Source: Candidatus Villigracilis affinis (GTDB lineage: Bacteria > Chloroflexota > Anaerolineae > Anaerolineales > Villigracilaceae). Taken from it: a stretch of 64,000 nucleotides of DNA. How positions within the stretch are numbered: the first letter of the stretch is position 1; each line of letters opens with the position of its first letter. The notes under the pieces were generated by a model that made no database searches, was not told the origin of the DNA, and saw nothing but the letters and a program-made list of their open reading frames with translations. Location: contig JADKEA010000012.1 of NCBI GenBank assembly GCA_016718275.1, positions 1 through 64,000 of the forward strand, read 5' to 3'. Positions 55,604 to 64,000 of the stretch are shown here, piece by piece. A program made the position numbers and the translations under genes.

Positions 55604-57574
55604 TTACTTCTTCTTTTCCATATCCTTGCGGATCTGCTCGCGCAGCGCGTCCGCTTCCGGAGAGCGCGGAGCCTTCGCAGATTCATCTGCCATCACGCCG
55701 AAGCGTTCGGAGAGCAGCATGGTCAGCAAGCCTTCCATCACGTTGCTGGAGGCGCTGCTGCCGCCTTCCGCATTGTTGCCGCCGCTCACCACCACGCGCG
55801 GGACAACGTCCACGCCGGAGGTTTGAATGGCTTCCGCAAAGCGGGTCAGCACCTGCTGGGTTACCTGGAACTGCGGCCCGCCATACGCGCGGACTTGTTC
55901 TTCCGTAGCGAGCGCCTGAGCGATACCGATGCGGGCGATCTTCTCCGCTTCCGCTTCTGCGAGCGCGCGGATCTGCTGCGCCTGTTGCAGCGAACGCTGA
56001 TACTCAGCCTTACCTTGGTCAGTCTGGATATTGATGTTCAACTCGGCTTCGGTCAGCTTGGTCTGCATCTGCGCACGGGACTGGGCTTCGCGGAGCTCAC
56101 GTTCCTTCACCGCGGCCTTTTCCTGCTGATTGTAGGTTTCCACCTGCTCTTCCGCGACCTGACGCGAACGTAACTGCATTAGGATCGTTTCGATCTGCGT
56201 ATCGTTCTCAGGCGAGGACGGTGTGCCGATCAACACTTCTTCCAATGCAAGGTTGTAATGCGCGAACTTCTCGCGCATTTCCGAGCTGGCTTGCTGTTGG
56301 ATGGCGCTGCGGTCTTGCAGCAATTGGATCAAGGTGCGCATCTGACCGACGTTCTTGAAATAGGCAGAGACCATCGGGTCGAGAGTTTGTTCCACCAGTT
56401 TCTTGATGTCACCGAAGCGTTGGATGACGAGCGGAGCCTTCTGATAATCAATGTGGACCACCACCGAAAGCGGCAGGGAAGGCTCGAATGCATCCTTGGT
56501 GATGAGCGAGACTTCGGTCAGGTTTTCATCGTAGCGGTGTGCGCCTGTCTCGGTGCGGATCCACTTGAGGATGATGTTCGTGGTTGGGACGGAGATCACC
56601 TTACCGGCGTAGGTGTTGAACGCATACTTGCCCGGCAGAAGCGGCTCACTCCACACGCCGCGATTGCCCTTGTTGACCAGTTCACCGTGGCGATATTCCT
56701 TGCCTGAAAGATCGTCACCTGTTTCACCTGTGTAGGAAACAACCACGCCAACATTACCAACTTCGATCACGGTCTTGGGGATCATCTCCACAGTACCGAA
56801 CAAGCGGTTGACGTAATAAGTACCTTCCACCAACACCTGCAACTGGCGGCCGCGTTGACCGCCTGCTCGCAGGAAGTTATCGGCATCCTGGAATTTATTG
56901 TGATAAGTTTCAGTCTGATCGGGATCGTCACCGACGACAGGAGCGATGATCTCGCCCTGTGCGAGGGACGGGCCATCATGCACGGTCACCACGCCGATCG
57001 AATCATCCGTATCTTTGATCACCACAGGGCGGAAGCCGCCGCGTTGGGCGATCACTTCTGCCATGCCGCGGATGGTATCGCCTTCCTCTTTACTGAGCGC
57101 CAACGTGTAGATGCGTTCCTCAGTGATGACGATGAACTGCACAAGGTTGAACGCGTAGGTACCTTCACGCAAAATACGGCGTTGCGGACCGCGCTGTCCG
57201 CCGTTCTTCAAAAAGCTTTCCACATCCTGAAAGTCCGTCACGGTGGCGTTGGACGCCAGCACCTGTGCAGGGTCCAATTGCTTGCCGTCACGGGCGAAGA
57301 CGTAGCCGACCTTGCCCTGGGAAATCGTCACCAGCGGCATGGTATGGACAACATACTGGATGGGCATTAAGTAGTGTAGACCACCACGCAGAATACGCGG
57401 CTGATACCCCGCCTCCCCATTCAAAGCGATCAGGCCCGATTTCACCGAACCTTTGCCCGCAAAGCGCTTTTCAATGATACCGATACGGTTGTTGGGGATG
57501 AACCGGATACCGGATAGCAGAATGAGAAATACAATCCCACCTACTGCATAACCTATTAAAGCTAGTACAGACAT
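55604..57574 (-). CDS. SPFH/band-7 (flotillin-like) membrane scaffold protein
   Basis: 656 aa from ATG 57574, preceded by AAAGGAG. One N-terminal membrane segment (about 3-22) is followed by IPNNRIGIIEKRFAGKGSV, the flotillin/band-7-like opening. Inserted repeats of a shared motif (VESFLKNGGQRGPQRRILREGTYAFNLVQF and ADNFLRAGGQRGRQLQVLVEGTYYVNRLF) come next, then a band-7 core (SLITKDAFEPSLPLSVVVHIDYQKAPLVIQRFGDIKKLVEQTLDPMVSAYFKN). A long Glu/Ala/Gln coiled coil (EQVETYNQQEKAAVKERELREAQSRAQ...) follows, and the protein ends in a Ser/Gly-rich region with a charged tail. SPFH proteins form membrane-bound oligomers that organise microdomains. The tandem NGGQRG-x-x-R-x-L-x-EGTY motif is a distinctive feature of large bacterial members. 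Confidence 0.87.
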   Translation of the reverse strand: MSVLALIGYAVGGIVFLILLSGIRFIPNNRIGIIEKRFAGKGSVKSGLIALNGEAGYQPRILRGGLHYLMPIQYVVHTMPLVTISQGKVGYVFARDGKQLDPAQVLASNATVTDFQDVESFLKNGGQRGPQRRILREGTYAFNLVQFIVITEERIYTLALSKEEGDTIRGMAEVIAQRGGFRPVVIKDTDDSIGVVTVHDGPSLAQGEIIAPVVGDDPDQTETYHNKFQDADNFLRAGGQRGRQLQVLVEGTYYVNRLFGTVEMIPKTVIEVGNVGVVVSYTGETGDDLSGKEYRHGELVNKGNRGVWSEPLLPGKYAFNTYAGKVISVPTTNIILKWIRTETGAHRYDENLTEVSLITKDAFEPSLPLSVVVHIDYQKAPLVIQRFGDIKKLVEQTLDPMVSAYFKNVGQMRTLIQLLQDRSAIQQQASSEMREKFAHYNLALEEVLIGTPSSPENDTQIETILMQLRSRQVAEEQVETYNQQEKAAVKERELREAQSRAQMQTKLTEAELNINIQTDQGKAEYQRSLQQAQQIRALAEAEAEKIARIGIAQALATEEQVRAYGGPQFQVTQQVLTRFAEAIQTSGVDVVPRVVVSGGNNAEGGSSASSNVMEGLLTMLLSERFGVMADESAKAPRSPEADALREQIRKDMEKKK

Positions 57575-57795
57575 TTTTTCTCCTTTGTGCGCCGAATTAC
57601 GCACAATACATAAATACGGATTTGCCCCGTCAGGGTTGCTTTATTTTATCTGCTTCCCGTGGGGTGAGTATCGCCCTTTGGGGCTAGGTCAGCCCATATT
57701 TTGTCCGTTTGCAACGTTTTACGAACCGAAGTCCTGATAACTGGGTTTAGTTCCATAGCCAAAGGATTTATCGTTTTTTACAGATGGAGGCATAT

Positions 57796-59394
57796 ATGAC
57801 GAAGAACATTTTTATGAGCTATTCGCGCCGTGAACTTGGGTTTGTTGATGATCTGGTAAGCAAGCTTGAAGCCGAAAACTACAATGTCTGGCTGGATTAT
57901 CGTGTATTGATTCCCGGCTCTCCCTGGGACGTTCAGATCGAAAAAGGCTTGAACGATTCGGATACGGTTCTGCTCGTCGTATCAAATGCGGCGCTTGCAT
58001 CGAAATATGTGACATCAGAATGGCGTCATTTTTTAGATAAAAAACAACGTGTCATTCTTTTGATCTTTGAAGCGGTGGATTTACCCAAGGAGCTGGAACA
58101 ATACGAATGGGTGGATTTTCGCGGCAGTTATAAAGCAGGATTGAGCGAACTATTTTCCCAATTACAAAAACCAATCCAGGAGGATCATCCTGTACCGGAG
58201 ACTGGTTTCAAGTCCCCGCTGATTGTGTGGGTAGCCATCATAGTTAGTGCAGTCGTGGCAATTCTATCGATTTTTGAGTGGTGGACTTTGTTTATTCCAT
58301 TGGTTTTGTTTCCTCTCCCATACAAGATATACAAACGCAATTTTAATTTCACCCATGTACAAGCTGCTTTGGCGGCATTACCATTTGCCTCCCTGCTTTC
58401 AGTGTTTATTTTTTCTCTTAATAGCGCCACTGAAGATTTTGATCTTTTATCAGTATTATTTAGTGACGTGCTTTTTTTGGCAAGTCTTGTCTTTGGTTTG
58501 ATATTGCTCTTTATTCTGCGATCTTCAGCCATGCAAAGGTGGGGCAGACCAGAAGCGATCATCCCCAAGTATATTAATCCACAGGATCCAAAGATCCAAA
58601 ACCCCATCCCAATCCCGTTTTATGTAGACTATGTTTTTCAGGACCGTGTCATTGCTGAAGACCTGATTGCTGCACTTAAGAAATACGGGCACCCGCAAGC
58701 GGAAAATATTCAGGATGCAAAGGCGGTCTTCGCGCTTATTTCGCAATTCAAATCGGATACCGAAGCCATTCCTGAAAAACAAATGCTCTTCCCGATTTTA
58801 GTGCAGACCAATAACGATATTTCGAAAAAATTATCCAAGATCCAGTGGATTGATTTTCGCCCGGGTGTGCGTGGGCTCGATACGATTGCCCAGTTGCTGC
58901 CAGATCCCAAAGCCCTGCTTAAGTCACTGGGCATGAGGCCTGTCAGTTCCCAGTCGGTTTATTCCCCCACGATTACCGCCATTTACTACTTCATTATTTT
59001 TCTGGCTGTGGTCAATATTGGTTCTGCTTTGAATTATCTATTCGACTGGTATGATGTTTTGGCATTCTCTGTATTCGTTGAGTTTGCGGTGAATTTCATT
59101 TTGTTCTTCGGACTTGCTTATTTCATCGTGAGCGGATTGACCAGCCGAAAAGGTATTTTTTCCAGCTTGTGGGCTGTCCTCCTGGGAGTTGTTGGCTTGG
59201 CTCTCCTAACATATTGGCAGAAACTGCTGGATGGCGAGTTGGCCTATAGCATAGCGTCTCAACTTGGCGAGGATGTTGGTTTTAACTTTATTAATTATAT
59301 TGAATACGTTTATTATCTTGGCATAGCCGTCACAGGTCTTATATTCCTCAGAAACAGGCGCGACATAAAGCAGTGGTTCCCTGCGAAGAAATGA
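57796..59394 (+). CDS. Membrane TIR-domain protein with degenerate second TIR (intact paralogue)
   Basis: 532 aa from ATG 57796, chosen because GGAGG lies six bases upstream; an in-frame ATG at 57784 has none. Same order as the 29691 gene: TIR (KNIFMSYSRRELGFVDDLVSKL, YNVWLDYRVLIPGSPW, DTVLLVVSNAALAS, YVTSEWRHFL with a Glu before Trp, LIFEAVDLPKELEQYEWVDFRG). Four membrane helices follow, then a degenerate TIR-like domain (PFYVDYVFQDRVIAEDLIAALKKYG ... LFPILVQTNNDISKKLSKIQWIDFRPG). The C-terminal four helices end DIKQWFPAKK. The frame is complete and confirms the reading of the frameshifted paralogue. It stands alone between its own leader and terminator. TIR domains can be NADases in immunity or signalling; activity here is not shown. 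Confidence 0.85.
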   Translation: MTKNIFMSYSRRELGFVDDLVSKLEAENYNVWLDYRVLIPGSPWDVQIEKGLNDSDTVLLVVSNAALASKYVTSEWRHFLDKKQRVILLIFEAVDLPKELEQYEWVDFRGSYKAGLSELFSQLQKPIQEDHPVPETGFKSPLIVWVAIIVSAVVAILSIFEWWTLFIPLVLFPLPYKIYKRNFNFTHVQAALAALPFASLLSVFIFSLNSATEDFDLLSVLFSDVLFLASLVFGLILLFILRSSAMQRWGRPEAIIPKYINPQDPKIQNPIPIPFYVDYVFQDRVIAEDLIAALKKYGHPQAENIQDAKAVFALISQFKSDTEAIPEKQMLFPILVQTNNDISKKLSKIQWIDFRPGVRGLDTIAQLLPDPKALLKSLGMRPVSSQSVYSPTITAIYYFIIFLAVVNIGSALNYLFDWYDVLAFSVFVEFAVNFILFFGLAYFIVSGLTSRKGIFSSLWAVLLGVVGLALLTYWQKLLDGELAYSIASQLGEDVGFNFINYIEYVYYLGIAVTGLIFLRNRRDIKQWFPAKK

Positions 59395-59407
59395 GATAAG
59401 ATGCCAG

Positions 59408-59448
59408 AGAGACAGCCGCCTTTACAACAAGGCGGCTGTCTCTTTTTT
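59408..59448 (+). terminator. Rho-independent terminator after the second TIR gene
   Basis: Perfect 15-bp stem AGAGACAGCCGCCTT (59408-59422) / AAGGCGGCTGTCTCT (59429-59443), then T6. Confidence 0.93.
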
Positions 59449-59455
59449 AATCGGG

Positions 59456-59461
59456 TATACT
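59456..59461 (+). promoter_or_regulatory. Candidate -10 of lepA (possible leaderless start)
   Basis: TATACT ends 11 bases before ATG 59473, so transcription would begin within about 5 bases of the start codon. No ribosome-binding site is present (CTTTGCTCCGCAT), consistent with a leaderless or nearly leaderless mRNA. Confidence 0.45.
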
Positions 59462-59472
59462 TTGCTCCGCAT

Positions 59473-61272
59473 ATGACCGACCATATCCGTAACTTCTGTA
59501 TCATCGCCCATGTTGACCATGGCAAATCCACGCTTGCAGACCGCCTGCTTCAATTAACAGGCGCGATCTCTGACCGCGACATGACCGAGCAGGCCCTCGA
59601 CTCGATGGACCTCGAACGCGAAAAAGGCGTCACCATCAAAGCCTCGGCCGTGCGCATGTTTTACAATGCCAAAGACGGACAACGCTATGAGCTCAACCTG
59701 ATCGACACTCCCGGGCACGTGGACTTCGGCTACGAAGTCAGCCGCGCGCTCAAAGCCTGCGAAGGCGCCATTTTAGTGGTGGATGCGACTCAGGGGATCG
59801 AAGCCCAGACATTCGCCAACCTGTATCAGGCGCTCGATGCCGACCTGACAATTGTTCCTGTTATCAACAAAATTGATCTCCCCTCAGCCCGTCCCGACGA
59901 AGTGGCTGAAGATGTAGGCTCCCTGCTCGGGGTCGATCCAGATGCGGTTCTGCGCGTCTCCGCCAAAGAAGGCATCAACGTGGATCAAATCCTCGAAGCG
60001 ATCGTCGAGCGCGTGCCTGCTCCAAAAGATGCAGATGACGAGCCCGTGCGCGCGTTGATCTTCGATGCGCATTATGATTCCTATAAAGGCGTGATCGCCT
60101 ACATCCGCGTGATCGAAGGCAAGATCAAATCCACCGATGTGCTGCGCATGTTGGCTACAAAATTGGATCTGCGCCCGGTCGAGATCGGTATTTTCGTGCC
60201 GAAGATGCAGCCCGTGGAAACACTTGGCTCCGGCGAGGTCGGTTACATCGCCACTGGATTCAAGACCGTACACGAGTGCCGCGTCGGTGACACGATTACA
60301 CTGGCCTCTGCGCCCGCGGCAGAACCCTTGCCCGGATATTTCACTCCCAAGCCGATGGTCTTTGCGGGTATCTATCCCGTCGAAGCGGACGATTACACCA
60401 CCCTGCGTGAGTCGCTGGAGAAATTGCAGCTCAACGATGCTTCGCTGAGCTTCCAGCCTGAGACATCGCAGGCGCTTGGTTTTGGTTTCCGCGCAGGCTT
60501 CCTTGGTCTCTTTCATATGGAGATCATTCAGGAACGCATCGAACGCGAATACGACCTGGATGTTTTGTTCACCGCGCCCTCCGTGGAATACGAAGTGTTG
60601 ATGATCGGCGATGAAGTGTTGAAAGTGGATTCGCCTGCCGAACTTCCCGATCCGAGCAAGATCCTCGAAGTGCGCGAACCGTGGATGAATATCGAGATCA
60701 TCACGCCCACCGATTTCTACGGCCCGATCATGGAGCTGGTCACCAAGCGCCGTGGTATTTACAAAAAACAGGAATACCCCGCGCCGCATCGCGTGCAGCT
60801 CGATTTTGAAATTCCGCTCTCTGAAATTATCATTGACTTCTTCGATCATCTAAAGTCGCGTACCAAAGGCTACGCCTCGCTCGATTATCAATTCCTTGAA
60901 TATCGCGTCGACAAATTGCAGAAGCTGGAGATCCTCGTCAACGGCGAGCCTGTGGATGCGCTGGCGGCCATCGTCCATGAGAAGGATGCGTTCCACAAGG
61001 GGCAGCGTCTCATCACCAAACTCAAGGACTTGATCCCGCGTCAGTTGTTCGATGTCGCCGTTCAAGCCTCTTCAGGCGGGCGCATTATTTCACGTGCGAA
61101 TGTCAAAGCCACACGCAAGGACGTGCTTGCAAAATGTTATGGCGGCGATATCTCGCGTAAGAAGAAATTGCTCGAGAAACAAAAGAAGGGCAAGAAGCGC
61201 ATGAAGATGGTCGGCAGTGTGGAGATTCCACAGGATGCCTTCATGGCTGTTCTGAAACTGGATGACGATTAA
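59473..61272 (+). CDS. lepA: Elongation factor 4 (LepA) GTPase
   Basis: 599 aa, normal for LepA. Start ATG 59473 (MTDHIRNFCIIAHVDHGKSTLADRLLQ); upstream in-frame codons run through a terminator hairpin and are rejected. GTPase motifs: AHVDHGKST (G1), GVTIKASAVRM (G2), DTPGHVDF (G3), NKIDL (G4). LepA-specific text includes KYFTPKPMVFAGIYP-like FTPKPMVFAGIYPVEADDYTTLRESLEKLQLNDASL, GFRAGFLGLFHMEIIQERIEREYDLD and the C-terminal KCYGGDISRKKKLLEKQKKGKKRMK. It is a ribosome-associated factor that acts in translation or ribosome biogenesis under stress. The promoter context suggests leaderless translation. Confidence 0.97.
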   Translation: MTDHIRNFCIIAHVDHGKSTLADRLLQLTGAISDRDMTEQALDSMDLEREKGVTIKASAVRMFYNAKDGQRYELNLIDTPGHVDFGYEVSRALKACEGAILVVDATQGIEAQTFANLYQALDADLTIVPVINKIDLPSARPDEVAEDVGSLLGVDPDAVLRVSAKEGINVDQILEAIVERVPAPKDADDEPVRALIFDAHYDSYKGVIAYIRVIEGKIKSTDVLRMLATKLDLRPVEIGIFVPKMQPVETLGSGEVGYIATGFKTVHECRVGDTITLASAPAAEPLPGYFTPKPMVFAGIYPVEADDYTTLRESLEKLQLNDASLSFQPETSQALGFGFRAGFLGLFHMEIIQERIEREYDLDVLFTAPSVEYEVLMIGDEVLKVDSPAELPDPSKILEVREPWMNIEIITPTDFYGPIMELVTKRRGIYKKQEYPAPHRVQLDFEIPLSEIIIDFFDHLKSRTKGYASLDYQFLEYRVDKLQKLEILVNGEPVDALAAIVHEKDAFHKGQRLITKLKDLIPRQLFDVAVQASSGGRIISRANVKATRKDVLAKCYGGDISRKKKLLEKQKKGKKRMKMVGSVEIPQDAFMAVLKLDDD

Positions 61273-61281
61273 TTCTATAAC

Positions 61282-61328
61282 CACAAAGGACATGAAGGTG
61301 GAAGTCTTTGCCTTCGTGCTCCTTTGTG
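61282..61328. repeat. Imperfect palindrome between lepA and the flippase gene
   Basis: CACAAAGGACATGAAGG (61282-61298) pairs imperfectly with CCTTCGTGCTCCTTTGTG (61311-61328), flanked by outer CCAC/GTGG. This is the dispersed ACCACAAAGG-type intergenic palindrome; a related CCACGAAG sequence lies near 51450. Confidence 0.6.
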
Positions 61329-61345
61329 ACCCGTTGTGGTGAAAA

Positions 61346-62336
61346 ATGAAAGATGTAAAGAAATGGCTGCCCGGCGCTCTGATCAGCATTGCATTGATCG
61401 CAGCGATCCTGTATTTTGTCGATTTTGGCGCGATGATGGCAGCCATCCGCTCGGCAAATTATTTCTTCCTTGCAGGCGCAATGGCTCCTGTCCTTTGTGT
61501 GGATGCTCGGACGTGCAAAGGTCTGGCAGACCTTGCTGCGGGATAAACCCGCATACCGTGAAGTGCTGTTCGCAACGGGGGAAGGCTATTTACTCAATAA
61601 CTTTCTGCCTTTCCGCCTCGGCGAGATCGGACGCGCCTTTCTACTCAGCCGAAAATCGGGGATGCAGTTCGGCGAGATCCTCCCAACCATTTTCATCGAA
61701 CGCTCCGTGGACCTGGCGTTTTCCGCCGCTCTTTTGCTTGCAGCCCTGCCGTTTGTAGCGGGCGCAGAAGATTCAAAAAGTGTGGGCATCATTGTCGGCC
61801 TGGCGGTTGTCGTTGGGTTGATGGCGATGTATTTTGTAGCACGCAACAATCAATGGGCGTTGGATGTGTTCCATAAGCTGAGTGCGCGCTGGCCGTCTCT
61901 GCAAAAATTCGGCGGGTCCTTCCTCGAGTCGTTCTTTGCCGGGCTGGGTGTGCTCACCGATGGGTGGTTGTTCCTGCGTTTCCTGTTTTGGATGACCCTC
62001 GATTGGGCGATCGCCCTGTTAAACTATTACCTGATTTTGCGGGCATTCTTCCCGCAGGCGCAGTGGATCTGGGGATTCTTTATCCTCGGGGCCGCGGCGT
62101 TCGGCGGCGCAATTCCGTCCCTGCCGGGTGCGGTGGGTACTTTCGATGGTGCGATCGTCGGCGCGTTGACCTTGTTCACCGGCGACCAATCCACGGCACT
62201 GGCGGCGGCGTTGGCGGCGCGTTTTTACAACTACCTGAACAGCGGTGTGATCGGCGGCATTGGTTTGCTGCGTGAAGGTCAAACGCTGACAGGAATTTAT
62301 CAACAGATCAAAGATTTCAGGAAGAAAGACGAATGA
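61346..62336 (+). CDS. Lysylphosphatidylglycerol-synthase-like membrane protein (flippase-like, frameshift near 61485)
   Basis: Two frames, 61346-61546 and 61470-62336, make one membrane protein of about 330 aa. MKDVKKWLPGALISIALIAAILYFVDFGAMMAAIRSANYFFLAGAMA joins (one-base phase change between about 61480 and 61495) to LLSFVWMLGRAKVWQTLLRDKPAYREVLFATGEGYLLNNFLPFRLGEIGRAFLLSRKSGM. NNFLPFRLGEIGRA is the hallmark of the UPF0104/LPG-synthase-TM family, which forms flippases or uncharacterised lipid transporters. About 8 helices are present; FGGAIPSLPGAVGTFDGAI is the second family motif. The catalytic aminoacyltransferase domain is absent. The stop overlaps the next gene's ATG by four bases (ATGA). 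Confidence 0.82.
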
Positions 62337-63358
62337 AAAAGAATTATCTCATTACCGGCGGCGCTGGATTTATTGGCTCGAACTACGTTCACCGTTTGTT
62401 GAAACGTGGTGAGGCCGTGACGATCTTCGATAACCTTGCTCGCGCAGGCGCGCCGCGCAACCTCGATTGGTTGAAAAAAGAATTTGGCGCGAATGCCTTT
62501 GAGATGGTTGTCGGGGATGTGCGCGATGCCGATAGGATCGCTGAAGCAGCCAAAGGCGCGGATGTGATCGTGCATCTCGCTGGACAGGTGGCTGTCACCA
62601 CTTCCGTCACAAATCCGCGCGACGATTTCGAAGTCAATGCGCTGGGCACCTTCAATGTTTTGGAGGCCGCGCGTTTGTCGGGCAAAAAACCGATCTTCCT
62701 GTATGCATCCACAAATAAAGTTTATGGCGGCATGGATGATGTGGAAGTGGTGGAGGATGCCACGCGTTGGCATTACAAGGATCTTACTTACGGTGCGCCC
62801 GAAACCCAGCCATTGGATTTTCATTCGCCGTACGGATGCTCGAAGGGAACGGGCGATCAATACGTGCGCGACTATTTCCGCATCTATGACTTGCCGACAG
62901 TTGTTCTGCGACAAAGCTGCATTTACGGCCCGCGACAGTTTGGCATCGAAGATCAAGGCTGGCTTGCATGGATGATCATTGCCGCCGTGACAGGCCGCAA
63001 GATCACCGTCTACGGTGACGGTAAACAGGTGCGCGATGTGTTGCATGTGGATGATCTTTTGGATGCCTATGATGCCGCCATCGCCAATATCGAAGTTGCA
63101 AAAGGGCAGGTTTACAACATGGGCGGCGGCGTGAACAATGTGCTGGCGATCTGGGCAGAGTTCGGCCCGATGATCGAAAGCCTGCTCGGCAAAAAGATCG
63201 AAGTGGCGCGCGGCGATTGGCGCCCCGGCGATCAGCGCGTCTTCTATGCCGATTATCGCAAAGCCGAACGCGAACTGGGTTGGAAACCGAAGATCAGCCT
63301 CGAAGAAGGCATCGAACGCCTCTTCCAATGGGTGAAGGAAAACAAGGACCAGTTCTAA
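62333..63358 (+). CDS. NAD-dependent sugar epimerase, CDP-paratose 2-epimerase type
   Basis: 341 aa. LITGGAGFIGSNYVHRLL (Rossmann GxxGxxG), HLAGQVAVTTSVTNPRDDFEVNALGTFNVLEAAR, YASTNKVYGGMDDVEV, LDFHSPYGCSKGTGDQYVRDY (catalytic YxxxK) and LRQSCIYGPRQFGIEDQGWLAWM follow the RfbE/Tyv CDP-paratose 2-epimerase pattern closely, rather than UDP-glucose 4-epimerase. DQRVFYADYRKAERELGWKPK is also as in that family. It makes a dideoxyhexose nucleotide or related sugar for surface glycans. ATGA overlap with the upstream flippase-like gene suggests a cell-envelope polysaccharide or lipid operon; other glycan genes are not in the window. Confidence 0.85.
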   Translation: MKKNYLITGGAGFIGSNYVHRLLKRGEAVTIFDNLARAGAPRNLDWLKKEFGANAFEMVVGDVRDADRIAEAAKGADVIVHLAGQVAVTTSVTNPRDDFEVNALGTFNVLEAARLSGKKPIFLYASTNKVYGGMDDVEVVEDATRWHYKDLTYGAPETQPLDFHSPYGCSKGTGDQYVRDYFRIYDLPTVVLRQSCIYGPRQFGIEDQGWLAWMIIAAVTGRKITVYGDGKQVRDVLHVDDLLDAYDAAIANIEVAKGQVYNMGGGVNNVLAIWAEFGPMIESLLGKKIEVARGDWRPGDQRVFYADYRKAERELGWKPKISLEEGIERLFQWVKENKDQF

Positions 63359-63405
63359 ATTCTTCCCCACAAATACTTAAAGAATAATTCGTGATGCGTT
63401 TTTCG

Positions 63406-63441
63406 AAAACTTCCGAGTTCCAATTTCTCGGAAGTTTTATT
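63406..63441 (+). terminator. Rho-independent terminator after the epimerase gene
   Basis: AAAACTTCCGAG (63406-63417) / CTCGGAAGTTTT (63427-63438) with a 9-nt loop, then ATTTT. Confidence 0.9.
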
Positions 63442-63451
63442 TTCATCGCGT

Positions 63452-63457
63452 TATAAT
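63452..63457 (+). promoter_or_regulatory. Candidate -10 (TATAAT) of the mechanosensitive channel gene
   Basis: Perfect TATAAT 61 bp upstream of ATG 63518; weak -35. A CATCTGC/GCAGATG hairpin (63482-63502) lies in the leader. Confidence 0.4.
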
Positions 63458-63517
63458 CTGGCTTCCTAGATTCGAATTCAACATCTGCGTAATCTGCAGA
63501 TGAACTTTGGAGTTTTC

Positions 63518-64000
63518 ATGCAGGAATATCTTTCGCAATTCGCCGCACAATTTGCCGCTTCCATTCCGAACATCGTTACCGCACTGTTGATCTTTATCCT
63601 CAGCCTGTATTTTGCGCGGCTGTTGAGTAATGTTTTGAAACGGGTGCTCTTACGCAGAAAAACCGATTCGGGTGTGACACAGCTCCTCACCCAAACCCTG
63701 CTATGGACAGTCGTTGTTTTCGGCGCGATCACCGCATTGCAGAGATTTTTCAACGTGACCGCATTCCTGACCGGGTTGGGCATTATCGGTTTTACCGTCG
63801 GTTTCGCCCTTCAAAACGTGATGCAGAATTTTGTATCGGGTATCATCCTTTTGATGCAGCAGCCGTTCAAGGTGGGTGATGAGATCAATGTGCTCAACTT
63901 CGACGGTGTGGTTTTGCAGATCAACCTGCGCACCACCGAATTGCATGCGCTCGATGGGCGGATTGTCATTCTTCCAAATGCGGATGTGATCTCACATGCC
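63518..64000 (+). CDS. MscS-family mechanosensitive ion channel (5' part; runs off the window)
   Basis: 161 codons to the window end without a stop. ATG 63518 follows GGAG at good spacing. Two membrane helices at about 14-34 and 61-80 precede the pore-lining helix motif FLTGLGIIGFTVGFALQNVMQNFVSGIILL, the TM3 signature of MscS channels (G/A-rich, with the Q-x-x-x-x-N-F segment). A beta domain KVGDEINVLNFDGVVLQINLRTTELHALDGRIVILPNADVI follows. The N-terminus is short, as in small MscS proteins. It releases osmolytes on hypo-osmotic shock. Confidence 0.92.
   Translation, partial: MQEYLSQFAAQFAASIPNIVTALLIFILSLYFARLLSNVLKRVLLRRKTDSGVTQLLTQTLLWTVVVFGAITALQRFFNVTAFLTGLGIIGFTVGFALQNVMQNFVSGIILLMQQPFKVGDEINVLNFDGVVLQINLRTTELHALDGRIVILPNADVISHA

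Noticed and set aside
59884..60849. 321-codon minus-strand open frame in lepA
   Set aside because: Antisense shadow of a highly conserved GTPase gene.
62300..63370. 356-codon minus-strand open frame opposite the epimerase gene
   Set aside because: The plus strand encodes a clear NAD-dependent epimerase over the same span; the antisense frame has no family resemblance.

Overview
The window looks like a contig of a Chloroflexota bacterium, probably class Anaerolineae. This is inferred from an oversized SecA, several Ser/Thr-kinase or cyclase fusions to NB-ARC-type ATPases and TPRs, lipoproteins with Pro/Thr-rich linkers, a giant secreted subtilase with FN3-like repeats, and a lysylphosphatidylglycerol-synthase-like flippase. 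No 16S rRNA is present, so the rank is an inference. Housekeeping genes are moderately GC-rich. The first 4.6 kb is clearly AT-rich and looks acquired.

Layout. 1-4570: an AT-rich NACHT-HEAT gene, cut by the window edge and by five frameshifts. 4581-7141: a degenerate type I restriction-modification locus. It holds an HsdM N-terminus fused to an HsdS-like C-terminus, a REP-associated (Y1) transposase between two 95-bp palindromic repeats, a 99-aa unknown, a DUF559 endonuclease-like gene, and five copies of an HsdS-like 3' coding tail lying between these cargo genes. 7234-15184: housekeeping genes secA, add and acnA. 15254-18340 (minus): a transporter-HEAT-cyclic-nucleotide-binding fusion. 18457-29587: a signalling cluster with a cyclase remnant, a decayed kinase-ATPase-TPR gene, a cyclase-ATPase-TPR gene and an intact kinase-ATPase-TPR gene. 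Two GNAT acetyltransferases and a DUF2269-like membrane protein follow, and orphan copies of the ATPase gene's 3' tail again lie between these cargo genes. 29691-31302: a membrane protein with a TIR domain and a degenerate second TIR; its paralogue is at 57796-59394. 31555-43821: one giant S8 peptidase gene, about 4,090 codons once two frameshift regions are repaired. 43900-47022 (minus): a lipoprotein and comEC. 47113-47335 (minus): tRNA-Ile2(CAT) and tRNA-Gly(TCC). 47518-50116: gyrA. 50295-57574: small metabolic and envelope genes (VOC, HD, DUF218, a PhnD-like lipoprotein, DUF4230, an SH3 lipoprotein, an SPFH protein). 59473-63358: lepA, a flippase-like gene and a CDP-paratose-2-epimerase-like gene. 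63518-end: partial mscS.

How the genes work together. SecA would export the many lipoproteins and the giant protease. The kinase/cyclase-ATPase-TPR proteins, the cNMP-binding transporter fusion, the TIR proteins and the NACHT-HEAT protein are all signal-sensing or defence-type multidomain proteins. The strongest unusual pattern is that at two unrelated loci, short copies of the 3' end of a large gene (HsdS-like; ATPase-TPR) stand alone downstream of successive small cargo genes.

Quality caveat. Several frameshifts interrupt otherwise well-conserved proteins, including the essential gyrA, and most sit at homopolymers. Two patches (around 6181-6232 and 20045-21450) have abnormal G runs. Consensus errors are therefore likely, and broken should not be read as biologically dead without read-level checks.
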